Below, one piece after another: positions 1 through 6,808 of a stretch of DNA of 17,629 nucleotides (position 1 is its first letter; every line of letters starts with the position of its first letter). A program made the translations under genes and the position numbers. The notes below the pieces were generated by a model. The model was not told the DNA's origin and made no database searches. It worked only from the letters and a program-made list of their open reading frames with translations. This DNA comes from Anaerolineae bacterium (lineage in GTDB: Bacteria; Chloroflexota; Anaerolineae; B4-G1): NCBI GenBank assembly GCA_030612585.1, contig JAUWNP010000085.1:1-17629 (forward strand). Reading direction: 5' to 3'.

Positions 1-1
1 A

Positions 2-532
2 AAGGAAGAATTGATAGGCTTTTTGGAGGATGCGGCCAAGAACTGGCTGGCCCACGACGGGCTGTGGTTCCTGGCGGCCGAAGAGAGGTTCGGCGTAGAG
101 ACCGCTATGGAACTGGACAGGCGCGCCTGGGAAAAGTTCACTGTTGTCGAGGCCAGACGTATTATGCGCCGCCTGGGGATTGAGCCCGGCGGCGGCATCC
201 CTGCGCTGAAGCAGGCGCTGGAGTATCGCCTCTACGCCCACCTCAACGTGCAGGAGACGCTCGACGTGGACGAGCGTACGATCGTTTTCCGCATGAACGA
301 CTGCCGCGTCCAATCTGCGCGCCAGCGCAAGGGGCTGCCGGATTTTCCCTGCAAGCCTGTGGGGCTGGTTGAATATGGCAACTTCGCCCGCACGATTGAC
401 CCCCGTTTCCGCACCCGCTGCATCGCCTGCCCACCCGACCCCCACCCCCAGGAATACTGGTGCGCCTGGGAGTTCACGCTACTCGCGGAGGAGGAGAATG
501 TCGGCGACGCTGAAGAGGAGCGCGACGGCTAA
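2..532 (+). CDS. DUF6125-like protein, 5'-partial
   Basis: The reading frame is open to the left edge, so the N-terminus is probably missing; an internal TTG at 11 is possible but the residues before it (K-E-E) read as normal coding sequence. The visible 176 or so residues begin with an acidic/aromatic helix (EDAAKNWLAHDGLWF, then AEERFGVETAMELD) and end in a Cys-rich block. In that block NDCRVQ, FPCKPVG, RTRCIACPPD and EYWCAWEF are conserved-looking. I recognise this pattern as the DUF6125 family, distantly like L-2-amino-thiazoline-4-carboxylate hydrolase-type proteins, from memory only. No function is established to my knowledge; the clustered Cys could bind a metal. The protein looks cytosolic, with no signal peptide or membrane segment. 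It lies 25 nt upstream of a UroD-fold gene on the same strand, suggesting co-expression. Confidence 0.72.
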   Translation, partial: KEELIGFLEDAAKNWLAHDGLWFLAAEERFGVETAMELDRRAWEKFTVVEARRIMRRLGIEPGGGIPALKQALEYRLYAHLNVQETLDVDERTIVFRMNDCRVQSARQRKGLPDFPCKPVGLVEYGNFARTIDPRFRTRCIACPPDPHPQEYWCAWEFTLLAEEENVGDAEEERDG

Positions 533-557
533 GGACCGCCGAGGGGGGATGTAAACG

Positions 558-1559
558 ATGGACGCCCGGCAGCGCTTTCTGGAGACGATGCGCTACGGCA
601 CGCCCGACCACGTGCCCTACGTGGATCGGACCATCCGCCAGGGTACGCTGGATCGCTGGTACCAGGAGGGCTTCCCCCGTGACCGGACGGTGGCCGAGGT
701 GTTCGATCTCGACCGCTGGGATGTCTTCGGCATGCGGGAGGATGTATCGCTTGACCTCTACCCGCGCCCGGACTTCAGCGGCCGCCTCCAGACGTGGGCC
801 GACGTCGAACGCTGGAAGCGGGCGCACGACCCTGCGCGACCACGGCGCTACCCGCGCGACTGGCCCCGCCACGTCCGCCGCTGGGCGAAGCGCGATCATC
901 CCCTGGGCATCCGGGTCTGCCGGGGCTTCTTCCTCTCACTGATGGTGGGAGGGTGGGAGAGCCTGACCGATCTGCTGTACATGACCTACGACGCGCCGGA
1001 TATGCTGGCCGAGATGACCGGTTTCCTGGCTGGCTTCCTGGTCGAGGTGCTCACCCCCGCGCTGGAAGCGTCACAGTTTGATTATGCCCTCTTTGACGAG
1101 ACAATCGCCTCCAACAGCGCGCCAGTCGTCGGCCCGGGCGTTTTCCGCCGCTTTATGCAGCCGCTCTACCGGCGGCTGTGCGACCTGCTGGATGCTCACG
1201 GCGTGGAGGTGCGCATCTTGGGCAGCCACGGCCACGTGCAGGAGTTAATTCCGGTCGTGCTGGAGGCGGGGATCAACACGCTGTGGATCGGCAACACCGG
1301 CCCGGCGGGCCTGGACTACGTGGCTTTACGGCGGGAGTACGGGCGCTCCCTGCGGCTCATCGGCGGGATTGACGTGCGCGTGCTGGAAGCCGACCGGGCG
1401 GCGGTCGAGGCGGAGGTGAAACGGGTCGTGCCGCCGCTCCTGGAGCAGGGTGGCTACGTGCCGATGGTGGATGGGCGCGTGCGCAAGTACGTGCCCTACG
1501 AGAACTACCGGGCGTATCGCGAGTTGGTCCGGGAGTTGGCGGAGCACGTATTTGCATAG
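558..1559 (+). CDS. Uroporphyrinogen decarboxylase-fold (UroD/MtaA-like) protein
   Basis: This is a 333-residue cytosolic protein starting MDARQRFLETMRYGTPDHVP, the typical N-terminus of UroD-superfamily proteins. An ATG at 558 follows a G-rich ribosome-binding site (AGGGGGG) about 10 nt upstream. The C-terminal half has the family's barrel signatures: LFDETIASNSAPVVGPGVF, the ILGSHGHVQEL strand-loop, GINTLWIGNTGPAGLD and LIGGIDVRVLE, ending GGYVPMVDGRVRKYVPYENY. It differs from true HemE, which acts in haem synthesis, and falls with the branch that includes corrinoid methyltransferases (MtaA/CmuA-type) and many proteins of unknown role. No corrinoid-binding protein is visible here, so methyl transfer is only a possibility. 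It appears to pair with the upstream DUF6125-like gene. Confidence 0.82.
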   Translation: MDARQRFLETMRYGTPDHVPYVDRTIRQGTLDRWYQEGFPRDRTVAEVFDLDRWDVFGMREDVSLDLYPRPDFSGRLQTWADVERWKRAHDPARPRRYPRDWPRHVRRWAKRDHPLGIRVCRGFFLSLMVGGWESLTDLLYMTYDAPDMLAEMTGFLAGFLVEVLTPALEASQFDYALFDETIASNSAPVVGPGVFRRFMQPLYRRLCDLLDAHGVEVRILGSHGHVQELIPVVLEAGINTLWIGNTGPAGLDYVALRREYGRSLRLIGGIDVRVLEADRAAVEAEVKRVVPPLLEQGGYVPMVDGRVRKYVPYENYRAYRELVRELAEHVFA

Positions 1560-1579
1560 AATGAGGAGATGAGTATACT
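1552..1579 (+). promoter_or_regulatory. Possible sigma70-type promoter for the patatin gene
   Basis: TTGCAT (1552-1557) and TATACT (1574-1579) are 16 nt apart. The -10 box matches 5 of 6 consensus positions but the -35 is weak. It lies in the gap before the patatin-like gene, whose ATG at 1623 has an AAAGGAGG ribosome-binding site. Confidence 0.35.
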
Positions 1580-1622
1580 GAAATTGGGCGACTGATTGCC
1601 ATTGAGCGAAAGGAGGCTTGAA

Positions 1623-2939
1623 ATGACCGGCGGTCTACAGGGATTCAGCAAACGTGGTTTCGTGATGACCGGGGGCGGCGCCAAAGGATTGTACGAGGCT
1701 GGCGTAGTCCATGCCTTTCACCTCTGTGGCATGGAGTTTGATGTCATCACCGGTTCATCAATCGGCGCTATGAACGCTATTTTCTTTGCCGAGTATCTGT
1801 TCCGCAAACGGCATCTCCCATCCGAGATACGAAAGGACCCCGAGCGCACTCTGGAGGAGATGGACAATCTGGTCAAAGCCTATCACCGTGCGTGGTTGCG
1901 CTTACCTGATATCAAGATTATTGATGACAGTGAGCAGGGGCCGCTTGGTAGACTCAAGAATGATCTGCTCCAATGCGACATTGACCTGCCGTCAATAACG
2001 CGCCTAGTCTGGTGGTGGAGCGACCCCAATCGCTGGCGCTTGCCTTACTCGCCCAAGATCTGGCTCTCTATTACCAAACTGGTGAAAGAACTCCTGGAGC
2101 GCCTGGGAGGCGGGCGAGAGTTGCTCGGGATTTGGGGAGAGTCGCGCAAGAAAGATAAGGGACCTCCCTTCTATCAGGTCGCACTGCGCGCTTATCTGGC
2201 AAGATTCGGCCTGGAGAGGGCACTCGTCCCACTTGGCGACGATAGCACACCTGGTGATCGCAAACTCAAGGCTCTTTTCACAGAACCGGTATCTTCCCTG
2301 CGCGCCGAGCATCTGCAAGCGAAAGTTGTGCCGGACAATGGAGATCTGGCTGGTAAGGAAAGCCTGGTTGATCCAAAGAGAACCCTTCGCGATTATGCCA
2401 AGGCCGGAATTGACGTGCGCCTCACCAGGGCGAACTACCGGACCGGACGCCTCGAGATTTCTGCTTTCTTATCGGCCAGGGACTTTGTGGCCTACCTGGA
2501 GAAGCATGCCTGGCGATGGCAGAGGAAAGCGCAGCAAGCAGTTGCTCTGGGCAGTTCACGCCTGCAAGTGTTGGGCAATCCCAATGCTGTCAACGCCGCG
2601 CTTGCCTCAGGTCGTTTTCCGGGTGTGTTCGTGCCATTCCCGGTCAAATCAATCTACGGTCTTGAGGACACGCAAGCGATCTATCCCAGGAGCCCGAAAA
2701 CCGTCTGCTCAATCACATGCTGGAAGACTGGCTTGAGAACGACGAGGTTAAGGCCGCTCTATTCGAGGCATTCAAGGATTTGCATGGAGATAAGGACGAG
2801 ACTGAACTCAGAAGTAGTTGGGAAAGGCGGTACAACTCCTGGCAAGGCTCGAAAAGCCTGCGTAGCCTTTTCCCCAAGGCCAATGATACGTACGTTGACG
2901 GCGGGGCCATTGATAACACACCCTCTAACAGCGCCATAG
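1623..2939 (+). CDS. Patatin-like phospholipase, N-terminal part (frameshifted)
   Basis: Patatin-family proteins are Ser-Asp dyad lipid acyl hydrolases. This frame carries the oxyanion loop GGGAKG (residues 17-22) and nucleophile elbow GSSIG (44-48, Ser46). I chose ATG 1623 because AAAGGAGG sits 6 nt before it; the frame is also open from 1596 but without such a site. Family-like sequence runs to about residue 358 (VPFPVKSIYGLEDTQAIYPRSP). After that the frame reads into nonsense and ends at 2939. The continuation is in another frame from about 2696, where the next residues are ENRLLNHMLEDW. One missing base near 2693-2699 (CCCGAAAAC) explains this. Restored, the gene would run to 3793 and encode about 723 residues, long for a patatin, with a large insert between the two catalytic blocks. 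Codon use is less G+C-rich than in neighbouring genes. Confidence 0.8.
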   Translation: MTGGLQGFSKRGFVMTGGGAKGLYEAGVVHAFHLCGMEFDVITGSSIGAMNAIFFAEYLFRKRHLPSEIRKDPERTLEEMDNLVKAYHRAWLRLPDIKIIDDSEQGPLGRLKNDLLQCDIDLPSITRLVWWWSDPNRWRLPYSPKIWLSITKLVKELLERLGGGRELLGIWGESRKKDKGPPFYQVALRAYLARFGLERALVPLGDDSTPGDRKLKALFTEPVSSLRAEHLQAKVVPDNGDLAGKESLVDPKRTLRDYAKAGIDVRLTRANYRTGRLEISAFLSARDFVAYLEKHAWRWQRKAQQAVALGSSRLQVLGNPNAVNAALASGRFPGVFVPFPVKSIYGLEDTQAIYPRSPKTVCSITCWKTGLRTTRLRPLYSRHSRICMEIRTRLNSEVVGKGGTTPGKARKACVAFSPRPMIRTLTAGPLITHPLTAP

Positions 2940-3793
2940 ACGCCATCCGTGAATGGGCAGACCGTGAGAACAAGTCGCTGCGCGACGTAACCCTCGATCT
3001 CTACGTCGTTTTTCTTCACCCCGCCCCCGATCCAGGGGAGGAGAAACAGGAGCAAGACCCCGCCTCGTACCAGGTTGTTGGCCGCACGCTGAAGATTCAG
3101 GGTGCGGCTAAGTTGGCCAGTGACGCTGTCGTGGTAAGAACGATCAACACGTTCGGTAAGCGTGGTGAGGAATTGGGCAAAACCTCATTGTTATTGTCGG
3201 GAGGCGTGAGGGAGGTCTTTGCCAATCTAGAGAAAGATCTACCTGAGGGCATGACCCAGGAACAGAAACGCGCCGTGGAGAAAGCGATAAAAGCGCGCTT
3301 GAAGAACTGGTTCGAGGTGGAGGCAAAAAAGCAGGGGTTGGGGTACACGAGTGGGAGCATTGATAACATCCTGGAGCGGATTGACCGCAATAGCACAAAG
3401 ATCTTGCAGGAACGGTTGCCCTTGAACGTCGAGCCGATAGAGATTTATCCTGACGAGATGCCGATGGAAACCCTGCAGTTCACTGAGCGGCTTGGCTATG
3501 ACCCCAACAACGCCGTCGCCATGCTCACTGTGGGCTGCTACAACACGCTTTGGACGCTACGAACTCATCTTGAGGAGAAGGTAAAAAAAGCAAGGCTCAG
3601 GCTTGATGACGTTGATGATCGGGCACTGAGTCTGGCTCGAAAATGGATGGGTTTTGAGGAATGGCCAGAGCCGAAAGGACAGGAGCATCTTCGGGAGCGC
3701 TGGCAATGCCAGCGCGAGAAGTGTGTCTTCTACGCCGAACACTGCAAGTATGGAAAACGCGCCCAAGAGGTGGAAGCAGAAGCGGTGAACTAG
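2717..3793 (+). CDS. Patatin-like phospholipase, C-terminal part (frameshifted)
   Basis: This frame holds the second half of the gene beginning at 1623. The catalytic Asp lies in YVDGGAIDNTPS (codon 2897-2899), the DGG/DGA motif that completes the patatin Ser-Asp dyad. So neither half could be active alone. In-frame sequence without a start extends back to about 2666, so ATG 2717 is internal to the original protein and not a real start. The C-terminal region is long and helical, probably not catalytic. It ends with a small Cys cluster (CQREKCVFYAEHC) of unknown purpose that could bind metal. No membrane segments are visible. Either the gene is a recent pseudogene or the base was lost in sequencing or assembly. 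Confidence 0.78.
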   Translation: MLEDWLENDEVKAALFEAFKDLHGDKDETELRSSWERRYNSWQGSKSLRSLFPKANDTYVDGGAIDNTPSNSAIDAIREWADRENKSLRDVTLDLYVVFLHPAPDPGEEKQEQDPASYQVVGRTLKIQGAAKLASDAVVVRTINTFGKRGEELGKTSLLLSGGVREVFANLEKDLPEGMTQEQKRAVEKAIKARLKNWFEVEAKKQGLGYTSGSIDNILERIDRNSTKILQERLPLNVEPIEIYPDEMPMETLQFTERLGYDPNNAVAMLTVGCYNTLWTLRTHLEEKVKKARLRLDDVDDRALSLARKWMGFEEWPEPKGQEHLRERWQCQREKCVFYAEHCKYGKRAQEVEAEAVN

Positions 3794-3823
3794 AGTCTTC
3801 GCCTCAAACCGACAAGTAATAGG

Positions 3824-3877
3824 ACGCAGATTCACGCAGATTTTCGCAGATAGAATAAGGGATCAGCGTCAATCTGC
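3824..3877 (+). repeat. Stuttered repeat with inverted copy (GCAGATT unit)
   Basis: Three 10-nt units, ACGCAGATTC, ACGCAGATTT and TCGCAGATAG, follow one another at 3824-3853. An inverted AATCTGC occurs at 3871-3877, so the transcript could fold. It sits exactly at the point where the truncated dipeptidase frame begins (open from 3854), making it the likely breakpoint of that deletion. The same kind of word is familiar from dispersed repeats in Chloroflexota and other bacteria (from memory). Confidence 0.6.
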
Positions 3878-4678
3878 TGGGGCAGCCTGCTCCAGCGGGC
3901 ACTCCATCAGGCGGAGAAACTGGAGGAGTTTGCGGCTCAATCGCAGGGCCGTTTGGTGCTCGTGAAGAGCGTTCGTGAACTCGACGAACTCTTGGTCCGG
4001 CGGAGGACAGAGCCCGAACTCGTTGGTGCTTTTCTTGCGCTCGAGGGCGCCCATGCGTTGGAAGGCGATCTTGCCAACCTTGACGTGCTCTACGACGCGG
4101 GTTTTTGTTTGATCGGTCTGGCCCATTTCTTTGACAACGAGGCCGGAGGCTCGGCCCATGGGGTGGAGAAAGGCGGACTGACACCCTTCGGTCGCGAACT
4201 GGTGCGGTACGTTCAGGAGAAGAACATGGTGCTCAATCTTGCCCACGCCTCGCTGCAGGTGATTGACGACGTGTGGGAGATGACAACCGCGCCCGTCGTC
4301 GCGTCTCATACAGGCGTGCGCGGCACCTGCGATAACCAGCGTAATCTCTCCGACGATCACGTGCGCCGGATCGCCGCGACCGGCGGTCTCATCGGCATAG
4401 CCATGTTCGAGACGGCGGTGTGCGGCACCAGTCTTGACGACACCGCGCGTGCCATGCGCTACAGTGCTGACTTGGTAGGCGTGGACTATGTCGTCGTGGA
4501 TTCAGATTTCGACGGTGCGATCACTGCGCCCATTGATGCCAACGGCATGGCTCTCCTCACAGAGGCACTCATGGACCAGGGCTTCATAGGGGAAGAGATC
4601 GCCAGGATTATGGGGGGAACGTCCTGCGTGTGTTGCGCGAGGTACTGCCAAAGAACTGACATCTGGGGCACTGAATGA
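3854..4678 (+). pseudogene. Membrane dipeptidase (peptidase M19) remnant
   Basis: M19 (renal-dipeptidase type) enzymes are dinuclear zinc hydrolases. The fragment keeps the bridging Glu in EGAHAL (Glu codon 4043-4045), the His blocks NLAHAS and VASHTGVRGTCDNQRNLSD, and the late Asp in VVVDSDFDGA. The roughly 100-residue N-terminus with the HxD metal ligands is absent. The frame is open only from 3854, beside a repeat, and has no good start; TTG 3953 is the first candidate and lacks a clear ribosome-binding site. At the 3' end the frame turns into IMGGTSCVCCAR. Adding one G to the G6 run at about 4611-4616 would give the family-typical ending IMGGNVLRVLREVLPKN, stopping at 4659. So the gene is 5'-truncated and also 3'-frameshifted, and is most probably dead. 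Confidence 0.83.
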
Positions 4679-4760
4679 GGATTGGATCACTGAAGCACTG
4701 AATGGGGATGAGGACACTGAAGGGTAGTCAGTGCTGTCAGTGTTCTTCAGTGACTCAGTG
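4669..4760. terminator. Nested mirror repeat, probable bidirectional terminator
   Basis: CACTGA occurs four times (4669, 4688, 4696, 4715) and its reverse complement TCAGTG four times (4728, 4737, 4747, 4755) in mirrored order. The strongest arm is TCACTGAAG (4687-4695) with CTTCAGTGA (4745-4753), 9 bp, with shorter CACTGA/TCAGTG pairs nested inside and outside it. The element lies between convergent genes (dipeptidase remnant, plus; MscS, minus). A terminator role fits the position, but there is no T-run, so it may simply be a repeat. Confidence 0.55.
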
Positions 4761-4782
4761 GTTCAAACCCCAATGAACGGCG

Positions 4783-5826
4783 CTACTGCGCCACGAAGAC
4801 GGTCTGCGTGGGATAGGCTAACTCGATCCCCTCCTCCGCGAAGCGCCTGAAAATCTCCAGGTTGATGGCCTGCTGGATGTCCATAAAGACGCCGTAGTCA
4901 GAGGTCAACATAGAGTAGACGATCTCAAAGTTCAGAGAGAAATCCCCATAAGCCTTGAAGTGCGCCCGACCGAAGCGCGCCTGGGGCTGGGCCTCGATGA
5001 TCCCCTGCACAATCCTGGGAATCTCGACCAACTTCTCGTAGGATGTCTGGCATGTCAAGCCGAGCGTGAACGACACACGGCGCTCTTCCATGCGCCCGTA
5101 GTTGCGGATGCGGCTATTCAGCAGGTCGGAGTTGGAGAAGATGAGTTGTTCGCCGGTGAGACTGCGCACGCGCGTGCTCTTGATGCCGATGGCTTCCACC
5201 GTGCCCGCGTATTCCCCCACGGTGATGGAATCCCCGATGACAAAGGGCTGATCTAGCACAATGGAAAGGGATGCGAACAGGTCGCCCAGGATATTCTGCG
5301 CAGCAAGCGCGACGGCAATGCCGCCGATCCCCAGGCTGGCGATGAGCGCATCAACCTCGATGCCGGGGATGTTGTCCAGTGCCAGGAGCAAAGCCACCGT
5401 CCAGAGGACTACCTTCCCGACGTAGCCCAACGCGTTGATCGTCGTGGCAGCAGCCTTCTTGTCCTGCTCCTTCACCTGTCGAGAAACCAGGTAATCAACC
5501 ACACCGGTGCCCCATAGCGCGACCTGGACCCAAAACAGAATCACCATGACGGTGCGTATCCAGGGTTCGACCTGGGGGGGCAGCGTGAGGACCAGGGAAC
5601 CGGCGTATATTGAGACCAGAATCAGGAACAAGTACCGGGTCCGGCTGAACAAATCAACGATGAGATCATCCAGGTCCGACTCGGTCTTTCTGACCCAGGC
5701 GAGTACCTTGCGGGACATGGTGCGCTTCAAGATGCTCAAGACCAGGAGGGCAAACGCCGCAATCGCCAGGGCCAGAAGCCAGGTCGCCAGTGTATTCCCC
5801 CAGAAAGTCTGCTCCAAGATGTCCAT
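4783..5826 (-). CDS. MscS-family small-conductance mechanosensitive channel
   Basis: MscS channels open under membrane tension to release osmolytes. The 347-residue protein has hydrophobic segments at about 14-32, 64-81, 92-113 and 135-150. The pore-lining TM3 region follows (ALIASLGIGGIAVALAAQNI, about 160-179), then LGDLFASLSIVLDQPFVIGDSI, the most recognisable MscS signature. The beta domain follows (GTVEAIGIKSTRVRSLTGEQ; FSNSDLLNSRIRNYGR), then the cytoplasmic alpha/beta vestibule. Length is normal for the MscS/YnaI range. The ATG at 5826 has an AAGAGG ribosome-binding site about 5 nt upstream. It lies directly behind an antitoxin remnant and its promoter, so it is probably transcribed from 6014-6042. 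Its 3' end faces the mirror repeat at 4669-4760. Confidence 0.93.
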   Translation of the reverse strand: MDILEQTFWGNTLATWLLALAIAAFALLVLSILKRTMSRKVLAWVRKTESDLDDLIVDLFSRTRYLFLILVSIYAGSLVLTLPPQVEPWIRTVMVILFWVQVALWGTGVVDYLVSRQVKEQDKKAAATTINALGYVGKVVLWTVALLLALDNIPGIEVDALIASLGIGGIAVALAAQNILGDLFASLSIVLDQPFVIGDSITVGEYAGTVEAIGIKSTRVRSLTGEQLIFSNSDLLNSRIRNYGRMEERRVSFTLGLTCQTSYEKLVEIPRIVQGIIEAQPQARFGRAHFKAYGDFSLNFEIVYSMLTSDYGVFMDIQQAINLEIFRRFAEEGIELAYPTQTVFVAQ

Positions 5827-5974
5827 TTATACCTCTTGTCCACTCCAGATTGACAATGGCCGCCTGGGGCCGGCCGAAGGTCTCAATGACGTAGGTCTCA
5901 CGCCGCTCTCGCGCCACCTGCAGAACGTCGGTCAGGCGTTGTCGCAGATCGGTTGTGCCGATGCTTCGCTCTAT
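5827..5974 (-). pseudogene. Phd/YefM-type antitoxin remnant with lost start codon
   Basis: Reading leftward on the minus strand, a frame from about 5974 encodes ERSIGTTDLRQRLTDVL, then ERRETYVIETFGRPQAAIVN and LEW, ending near 5840. This is the recognisable N-terminal DNA-binding half of Phd/YefM antitoxins. The codon where the start is expected is ATA (5974-5972), 9 nt after a good AGGAG ribosome-binding site. No in-frame ATG, GTG or TTG lies between it and the promoter at 6014-6042. The C-terminal toxin-binding half is missing: after LEW the frame runs out of phase into the MscS gene and stops at 5666. No toxin gene is adjacent. I read it as a fragment whose promoter and leader now serve MscS; a rare ATA start making a short peptide remains possible. 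Confidence 0.62.
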
Positions 5975-6013
5975 AGCGAGTCTCTCCTCAGAGGACCTAA
6001 AAGACTTGCAAGC

Positions 6014-6042
6014 ATTATAAACCTTATATACTTCTCCGTCAA
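6014..6042 (-). promoter_or_regulatory. Sigma70-type promoter, leftward (antitoxin remnant/MscS)
   Basis: On the minus strand TTGACG (6042-6037) is followed after 17 nt by a perfect TATAAT (6019-6014). The spacing is optimal and 11 of 12 consensus bases match. Transcription would start near 6007 and read the antitoxin remnant and then MscS. Its -35 box is only 7 bp from that of the opposing promoter. Confidence 0.8.
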
Positions 6043-6049
6043 GCCACGG

Positions 6050-6078
6050 TTGACATGCTTTCCATTTCTTGGTATACT
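6050..6078 (+). promoter_or_regulatory. Sigma70-type promoter, rightward (GntR-LarA-ECF operon)
   Basis: A perfect TTGACA (6050-6055), 17-nt spacer and TATACT (6073-6078) give 11 of 12 consensus matches. Transcription should begin near 6085, at the left edge of the palindrome at 6084-6105, and read gntR, the larA homologue and the ECF genes. Confidence 0.82.
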
Positions 6079-6083
6079 ACTAT

Positions 6084-6105
6084 TGTCAACTGTTGTCAGT
6101 TGACA
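6084..6105. promoter_or_regulatory. Palindromic operator, probably bound by the adjacent GntR/FCD regulator
   Basis: TGTCAACTG (6084-6092) and CAGTTGACA (6097-6105) are perfect 9-bp inverted arms around TTGT. The site covers the predicted transcription start, so bound protein would block transcription. The position, 34 nt before the regulator's own GTG start, and the TTGTC/GACA-type half sites common for FadR-subfamily proteins point to autoregulation of the whole operon. The half-site words TGTCAA/TTGACA also resemble the two facing -35 boxes. Confidence 0.68.
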
Positions 6106-6138
6106 CTTTCGAGCATACATTCGTGGGAGGTTCAAGCG

Positions 6139-6807
6139 GTGAAAGTCCCGCAACTGAAGCGTGAAAGCCTCCGTGACGCTGTTCTCAGACTGATCGAGGA
6201 AGCACTGCTGAACGGTGAATTACAGCCGGGCGACCGCATTGTCGAAGCCAGGTTGGCCCGGCAGGCGGGGATCAGCCGGGGACCGGTGCGCGAAGCGATC
6301 CGCCAATTGGTTGGCGAGGGCATCCTGGTCAGTTATCCCTCCAGGGGCACCTTCGTCACCCAGTGGACCCCCCGGGCGGTGGAAGAGGCCTATACGTTGC
6401 GGGCCGTCTTGGAGCGGTTCACTATCCAGGAAGCGGCCAAGCGTGTCGCCCCCGAAGAGATTGCCCAACTTCAGGCCACCGTGGACGAGATGGACCGTTG
6501 TGCCCGGCTGAACGACACCAGGGCGCTCACCCGGCTCGATATCCAGTTTCACGAACAGTTGTATGTGCTCTCTGGTCATTCCCTGTTACAAAGGATGCTA
6601 TCCCAGTTACGGCGGCGTCTCTACTGCTTGCTCGCGATGGATCGGGGCTTTGCTGTCCATCGCGATGAGATCGCTGCTGATCATCAGTTAGTCGTTGACG
6701 CACTGAAAGCGGGAGATGTTACCGCCGCTGGCAGGCTCATTGAGGACCACATCCTGACCACCGGTGCCGAGGTGGTCGAACAGGTTCGGGATTGGTCGAA
6801 GGAGTGA
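6139..6807 (+). CDS. GntR-family transcriptional regulator, FCD (FadR-type) subfamily
   Basis: The 222-residue regulator begins at GTG 6139, 8 nt after GGGAGG. An upstream ATG at 6055 is rejected because it overlaps the promoter. Residues 8-75 form the winged helix (LRDAVLRLIEEALLNGELQP, then ISRGPVREAIRQL, GILVSYPSRGTFV). From about residue 80 comes the all-helical FCD ligand domain, with candidate metal ligands Asp134 and His138 (LDIQFHEQL), His182 (ADHQLV) and His204 (EDHIL). FCD regulators usually sense small organic acids such as lactate, glycolate, gluconate or related sugar acids. That agrees with the LarA-family gene starting 1 nt after its stop codon. It is probably an autorepressor acting at the palindrome 6084-6105, released by the operon's substrate. 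Confidence 0.93.
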   Translation: MKVPQLKRESLRDAVLRLIEEALLNGELQPGDRIVEARLARQAGISRGPVREAIRQLVGEGILVSYPSRGTFVTQWTPRAVEEAYTLRAVLERFTIQEAAKRVAPEEIAQLQATVDEMDRCARLNDTRALTRLDIQFHEQLYVLSGHSLLQRMLSQLRRRLYCLLAMDRGFAVHRDEIAADHQLVVDALKAGDVTAAGRLIEDHILTTGAEVVEQVRDWSKE

Positions 6808-6808
6808 G

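Noticed and set aside
2690..2705. Programmed -1 frameshift in the patatin gene
   Set aside because: The sequence CCCGAAAAC is not a good XXXYYYZ slippery site: the slipped Lys tRNA would have to pair with GAA. A base loss is simpler.
5666..5917. Complete 83-residue minus-strand gene
   Set aside because: Only its first 26 residues resemble an antitoxin; the rest overlaps mscS out of frame, so it is treated as part of the antitoxin remnant.
6055..6138. Longer GntR protein starting at ATG 6055
   Set aside because: These codons overlap the promoter and operator and read as non-coding; GTG 6139 has a good ribosome-binding site and gives normal family length.
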